64,000 nt of DNA from contig NZ_FMXE01000008.1 of NCBI RefSeq assembly GCF_900103735.1, positions 124,001-188,000 of the forward strand, read 5' to 3'. This stretch comes from Algoriphagus alkaliphilus. GTDB taxonomy: Bacteria; Bacteroidota; Bacteroidia; Cytophagales; Cyclobacteriaceae. A model generated the notes under the pieces. It saw only the letters and a program-made list of their open reading frames with translations. It was not told where the DNA came from and searched no databases. A program made the position numbers and the translations under genes. Below, piece after piece: positions 60,432-64,000 of this stretch (the first letter of the stretch is position 1; each line of letters opens with the position of its first letter).

Positions 60432-60809
60432 TTAATCGAAATCCAAAAAAAAGCCCTGATTGTTTGGCTTGTTCTCTCTCTCAATCCTCATTTTTCCGGA
60501 TGGATCCTCTCTCAAACCTTCTTTGAACACGTTGATATTAGTCTGCGAAGAAGTGAAATGTAGAATAAAGTCCCGCTGAGACATTCTGGGAAAGGCTACA
60601 ATCCCTTTGAAATCCTGGTTCAGGGAGAAATTCATCATCAGATTGAAAAGCAAAGCTGTTTTGCCATGACCCGGCCTACTCGCAACTGTTACTATCTCAT
60701 TTGAAAATCCCCCATGAGTTAATTCATCCAATTCACGGTACCCGCTAAGAAGAGGTGTGGAAAACGAAGCCTCAATACCAAGGCGTTTGAAAAATTCCTG
60801 TTCATTCAT
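60432..60809 (-). CDS. Short DnaB/RecA-like P-loop protein
   Basis: 125 residues starting at ATG 60809. Resembles the beginning of the DnaB C-terminal ATPase: S-G-Y-R-E-L-D-E-L-T-H-G-G-F, then Walker A in A-S-R-P-G-H-G-K-T-A-L-L-F-N-L. The text ends in an R-E-N-K-P-N-N-Q-G-F-F tail similar to the last residues of DnaB-like proteins (I-x-K-N-R-x-G-x-x-G-x-x-x-L-x-F), while the Walker B, hexamer and loop regions are missing. So it is either an internally deleted helicase or a minimal protein. Intact frame. Confidence 0.65.
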   Translation of the reverse strand: MNEQEFFKRLGIEASFSTPLLSGYRELDELTHGGFSNEIVTVASRPGHGKTALLFNLMMNFSLNQDFKGIVAFPRMSQRDFILHFTSSQTNINVFKEGLREDPSGKMRIERENKPNNQGFFLDFD

Positions 60810-61322
60810 AAAACGAATATAATTACAAGGGATCAACTTTTTTCATGATCTCGACAAGCGGCTTTTTTTTAACGCTTTTCCGAAGAATCCCTACGCTTGT
60901 CAAAGGGTTTGGGAAAGGTGAAAAAAATACTTTTCTTAGGTAGATGAAGTTCATACCAAAAATCAGGCGTTTCGTTTCCATTCTTTCGGCTTTAAGCTAC
61001 CCTTCTACCATGGCTTACGAGTTTGCCTTGAGTGTTGACGATTTTTTGCCTTTCTCCAAATTCTTAAATAAAAGCTCATTCTGGTTTTCCTTTTCAAATT
61101 GTCTTTTAAAAAAATAATTGGAGCTAATGAACTGGGATCCCGAAAGCATAAATTCATAAAACTTAAAAATGTCAAAGAGTCAAATTTTAATACCCGACAA
61201 AGGGATTGTGTACCTTCCAATCTTTAAAAAATACCCTACACTGGGTATTTTTTGAGCGATCCTTTCTGCTTATCATGCAGCACCCAATCTGTCCAGCAAT
61301 AACCTGTATTATTTTCCACCCT
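60810..61322. other. Intergenic region upstream of the CRISPR-Cas operon
   Basis: No gene recognised in this 513-base divergent gap. One strong hairpin at 61226-61253 is listed separately. No CRISPR-type repeats are present. The last 70 bases before cas6 must hold its promoter if the hairpin terminates transcription from upstream. Confidence 0.6.
61226..61253 (+). terminator. Hairpin 70 bases before cas6
   Basis: AAAAAATACCC, loop TACACT, GGGTATTTTTT: a perfect 11-bp stem with U-rich end on the plus strand. Works as a terminator by structure, but the nearest plus-strand gene upstream is far away, so it may insulate cas6 or attenuate its transcript. Confidence 0.6.
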
Positions 61323-61991
61323 ATGCCCAGCGTACGAGTAATCAAAATCACATTTGACACTGATTTAAAACCCTACGAGATTCCAGCCTTCCGAGGAGCA
61401 ATCATTGATATTGTAGGTAGAGAGCATGTGATTTTTCATAATCATCTGGACAAAGATAAATTTCACTATGCCTATCCCCTCGTCCAATACAAGTCAAAAA
61501 GGCGAAAGGCTGAAATCGTATGTATTCAGGATGGTGTCGATGAGATCCATAATTTTTTTATCAAAAATCTGGGCGGAATCAAAATCGGGACTCAGTCAAG
61601 ATCCCTCTTGGTGGAAAACATCAAGATCAACCGGTTTAATGTAGATGTGCGTGACGCGCTGTTTTCCTATAAACTGAGAGACTGGCTTGCGCTGAATGAA
61701 AAAAACTTCCCCGAGTACCAAAAACTGGAAGGCATCTCAGACAAAGTGGTTTTTTTGGAAAAAATCCTCACAGGCAACCTCCTGTCCTTTGCCAAGGGAA
61801 TACAATGGACAGTGGACAAAAACATTGAAGTAAAGCTACTGACCCTCCCCGCTTTCAAGCCGGTCAAACACAAAGGGCAGTCCTTACTCTCTTTCGATAT
61901 AGAATTTAAAACCAACGTATTTCTCCCTCCCGACATCGGCTTGGGCAAAGGGGCAAGCGTAGGTTTCGGAACAGTCATTAAATCAAATTAA
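61323..61991 (+). CDS. cas6: CRISPR-associated endoribonuclease Cas6
   Basis: Processes precursor crRNA in the repeat. 222 residues from ATG 61323 (M-P-S-V-R-V-I-K-I-T-F). Ferredoxin-like fold with H-N-H-L near 45, Y-P-L-V-Q-Y-K in the first domain and the C-terminal glycine-rich loop G-L-G-K-G-A-S-V-G-F-G-T. This matches the Bacteroidota Cas6 type; the catalytic His is probably in R-E-H-V-I-F-H-N-H. First gene of the operon, 2 bases ahead of cas10. The longer open frame from 61206 crosses the hairpin and is not used. Confidence 0.88.
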   Translation: MPSVRVIKITFDTDLKPYEIPAFRGAIIDIVGREHVIFHNHLDKDKFHYAYPLVQYKSKRRKAEIVCIQDGVDEIHNFFIKNLGGIKIGTQSRSLLVENIKINRFNVDVRDALFSYKLRDWLALNEKNFPEYQKLEGISDKVVFLEKILTGNLLSFAKGIQWTVDKNIEVKLLTLPAFKPVKHKGQSLLSFDIEFKTNVFLPPDIGLGKGASVGFGTVIKSN

Positions 61992-61993
61992 CT

Positions 61994-63574
61994 ATGGATA
62001 GATACTTATACGGTGCCAGTATTCAGGGCATACAGAGCTTTATTTTTCAGACGAATAAGCTCAAAGAAATTGTGGGGGGGAGTGAGTTGGTGGAGGAGAT
62101 ATGTACTGAAATGTTTTATGATTTCATTGGGTCTGATGAATATGATGAAAACATCATTTTGAGTGCTGCAGGAAATATCAAATACATAGCAGACCAAGAA
62201 GTTTGCAAAAAACTGATAAAAGGTTTTACGAAAAAAGTTTTATCAAAAGCTCCTGGAGTAACAGTAAGTCAAGCAGTGGTTAAGATCGATGAGAATATTC
62301 CACTTTCAGAAACAATTAATCAATTGGAGGAAAAACTGAAAACAGAACGGAATAAACCAAATATGCCTTTAGAAATTGGATTTATGGGACTGGAACGTGC
62401 CAGGAGGACAGGAGGCGTTGCAGTGGAGTTTAAAAAAAGAAAAAGCAAATTAGAAGCCTTTTGCGAAAGCACCATAAAAAAAGACAAGGCGGTAGATCAA
62501 AAATCAGATTTGACAAATGAATCCAGCCATACCAGGCTTTTTCGTAAAATCTCTGGTCTTACAGAAAAACCGAAAGAAATCACCCTTGAAATTGAGGAAA
62601 TATGTAAAGGACATTCGAACTCGTGGATTGCTGTAGTTCATGCAGATGGTAACGGCCTTGGAAATATTTTACGCGTAATGGGCGAAAAGCTTAAGAATTC
62701 CGAATTTGAAAAAAGCAAAGCTGCCTTTAGAAAATTTTCCTTAGCCTTAGATCATGCAACCCAAGCAGCTGCACAATCTGCATTTTGGAAAGTCTTTAGT
62801 AAGGCGGATGCTTTTACATCAGATAATAAACACCCCATAAGACCCATTATCTGCGGTGGGGACGATATTACTTTCATTATCAGAGCTGATTTGGCTTTAG
62901 AATTTACAGAATTCTTCCTCAGGGAGTTTGAGAAGAAAACCAAAGATGAGTTCAAGGTTTTGGAAGAATTTGGCATTACTGAATTCAAGGAAGGAATCAC
63001 AGCCTGTGCAGGGATAGCCTACATCAAGGAATCCTACCCACTTCACTATGCCTTGAACTTATCAGAATCTCTCTGCAAGGACGCCAAAAATTTAGTGAAA
63101 GAGGGACATCCAAAAAGAGATAATGGGATACCGGAATCTGCTTTGGCCTTTTACAAGGTACAAGAGTCCTTTACAGATAAGCTTTCCATTTTGCAAGAAA
63201 GGACGCTTCAAGCTATAAATGAAGGTAAAAAACTGGATTACTATTTTGGGCCTTACCTCCTCAATGACCTAAGTAAGCTTCAGGAAAAGCTGAGCGTACT
63301 GAGAAAAGAAGCGGATTCACAAGATGGCTCCAAAGCGATCAGCAAAATCAGAAAGGTTGTTTCAGATTCCTTTAAGGATTTCTCAGTGGCTTCCTTTAAT
63401 CTGGAACGAATGAAAACAGTTAACGAGAAATTTTTTAAAGACATCAATCTTCAGGAAGATCTCGAAATTTTTTCCAGGCTGGCAAGTACAGATTCAGGTC
63501 TAATAACCGAAAAATCTCAATTATTGGATTTAATCACTTTACATGGATTTAGATATGGAACAAGACAAAATTAA
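61994..63574 (+). CDS. cas10: Type III effector subunit Cas10 (HD-less, GGDD intact)
   Basis: Large subunit of a type III effector complex, 526 residues. The N-terminal G-A-S-I-Q-G-I-Q-S-F-I-F resembles the start of the first palm domain; no N-terminal HD nuclease precedes it (no H-D pair, and full Cas10 is usually 650-900 residues). Polymerase-like palm: V-V-H-A-D-G-N-G-L-G with Asp218, and G-G-D-D at 288-291. Those motifs permit cyclic oligoadenylate synthesis. The C-terminal 150 residues are helical. Starts 2 bases after cas6 and overlaps the RAMP gene. Confidence 0.88.
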   Translation: MDRYLYGASIQGIQSFIFQTNKLKEIVGGSELVEEICTEMFYDFIGSDEYDENIILSAAGNIKYIADQEVCKKLIKGFTKKVLSKAPGVTVSQAVVKIDENIPLSETINQLEEKLKTERNKPNMPLEIGFMGLERARRTGGVAVEFKKRKSKLEAFCESTIKKDKAVDQKSDLTNESSHTRLFRKISGLTEKPKEITLEIEEICKGHSNSWIAVVHADGNGLGNILRVMGEKLKNSEFEKSKAAFRKFSLALDHATQAAAQSAFWKVFSKADAFTSDNKHPIRPIICGGDDITFIIRADLALEFTEFFLREFEKKTKDEFKVLEEFGITEFKEGITACAGIAYIKESYPLHYALNLSESLCKDAKNLVKEGHPKRDNGIPESALAFYKVQESFTDKLSILQERTLQAINEGKKLDYYFGPYLLNDLSKLQEKLSVLRKEADSQDGSKAISKIRKVVSDSFKDFSVASFNLERMKTVNEKFFKDINLQEDLEIFSRLASTDSGLITEKSQLLDLITLHGFRYGTRQN

Positions 63575-64000
63575 TTATACGATAAGCTTTTTGACGGAAT
63601 GGCATGCAGGGTCAGGTCTTACGGCAGGGGCAGAAGCAGATTCTGTGGTTATCAAGGATCAGGACGGTTTTCCATATATTCCCGGCAAAACATTGAAAGG
63701 ACTGTTTGTAGATTCCTTTAGGGATTTCAAGGCATTGGGAATTGAAGGATTTAATGATGAATCCTTTAATCCTCTCTTTGGTTTTATGGATAAAAACACC
63801 AAAGTCACTTCCCCAGGATCACTTTTCTTTTCCAATGTAATTTTGCCTGAAGAGGAAAAATCCGCCATAGGTAAAGATCATGTAGATTTTTTGTATAGAA
63901 ATATTGCCTCTACTGCTATAGAATCCACCACAGGTGTGGCCAAAAAATCTTCCTTAAGAGTAATGGAAGTTTGTATTCCTCTTTCTTTGGAAGGATATAT
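63555..64000 (+). CDS. RAMP superfamily Cas protein (Csm3/Cmr4-like), 3' end missing
   Basis: Partial; 148 codons to the window edge. Starts ATG 63555 (M-E-Q-D-K-I-N-Y-T-I), or 63543 in frame, overlapping cas10 by about 20-30 bases. Features: F-L-T-E-W-H-A-G-S-G-L, Y-I-P-G-K-T-L-K-G-L and L-F-G-F-M, the pattern of Cas7-like backbone subunits of type III complexes. The Asp in A-E-A-D-S-V and the region R-N-I-A-S-T-A-I-E may match the target-RNA cleavage and glycine-loop parts. Subtype cannot be fixed from this fragment. Confidence 0.85.
   Translation, partial: MEQDKINYTISFLTEWHAGSGLTAGAEADSVVIKDQDGFPYIPGKTLKGLFVDSFRDFKALGIEGFNDESFNPLFGFMDKNTKVTSPGSLFFSNVILPEEEKSAIGKDHVDFLYRNIASTAIESTTGVAKKSSLRVMEVCIPLSLEGY

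Noticed and set aside
61005-61220. A short minus-strand gene upstream of cas6
   Set aside because: Low-complexity, strongly basic translation with no homology pattern; overlaps the divergent promoter region.

Overview
The window looks like a chromosomal segment of a Bacteroidota bacterium of the Cytophagales, most like Cyclobacteriaceae such as Algoriphagus. This is inferred from family content (GLPGLI, DUF2490, DUF1684, signal-peptide sugar isomerases, GMC plus gluconate-dehydrogenase subunit 3 pairs), many lipoproteins, weak Shine-Dalgarno sites, and promoters of the Bacteroidota type (TAnnTTTG with an upstream TTG or TTTG). No rRNA or tRNA gene was recognised.

Layout. 1-2.7 kb: a partial GLPGLI gene divergent from a histidine kinase/response regulator pair. 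2.8-10.4 kb: a leftward run of exported proteins (alpha/beta hydrolase, LamG-like, DinB, beta-helix, sulfatase, DUF2490, carbonic anhydrase) and one Crp-type regulator. 10.5-11.7 kb: a decayed IS1182-type element. 11.7-17.7 kb: an apparent periplasmic sugar-oxidation set (isomerase/lyase, GMC flavoprotein, its small subunit, an M20 hydrolase, a dihaem cytochrome c). 17.9-21.8 kb: a Tat-exported 5'-nucleotidase-like enzyme and a penicillin-acylase lipoprotein. 21.8-22.7 kb: a REP-associated tyrosine transposase bracketed by inverted REP-like hairpins. 22.8-28.8 kb: a peptidoglycan-recycling set (amidase, GHL10 lipoprotein, GNAT, AmpG-like transporter, NagZ-like GH3). 28.8-30.8 kb: a toxin-antitoxin pair between a galactose mutarotase gene and a remnant of a second mutarotase 3' end. 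30.9-36.3 kb: amidohydrolase, a gluconokinase/6-phosphogluconate dehydrogenase fusion, and an ABC-F ATPase. 36.7-42.2 kb: a TRAP transporter with two dehydrogenases and a VOC protein. 42.3-52.5 kb: conserved core (mtfA-like, rny, zapA, coiled-coil partner, pheT, DUF1684, radC, rpsT) plus an S1/P1-type nuclease, a four-helix-bundle protein and an aminotransferase. 52.5-61.3 kb: an accessory region with a DUF4143 ATPase behind phased repeats and a palindrome, several unrecognised genes, and broken nuclease-helicase genes. 61.3-64 kb: the start of a type III CRISPR-Cas operon (cas6, an HD-less cas10 with intact GGDD, a RAMP gene cut by the window edge). No CRISPR array is inside the window.

A recurring feature is families of short intergenic repeats: exact 10-bp-stem hairpins with a TCTC-type loop, AGTAGGCAG word strings, GTCCAC/GTCCATAG words, TGTCAGGCTGAGC...GTCGAAG units, and CCCTTCGGG hairpins. 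Two are tied to a candidate mobile gene: the CCCTTCGGG hairpins flank the tyrosine transposase, and inverted AGTAGGCAG words flank the four-helix-bundle gene.
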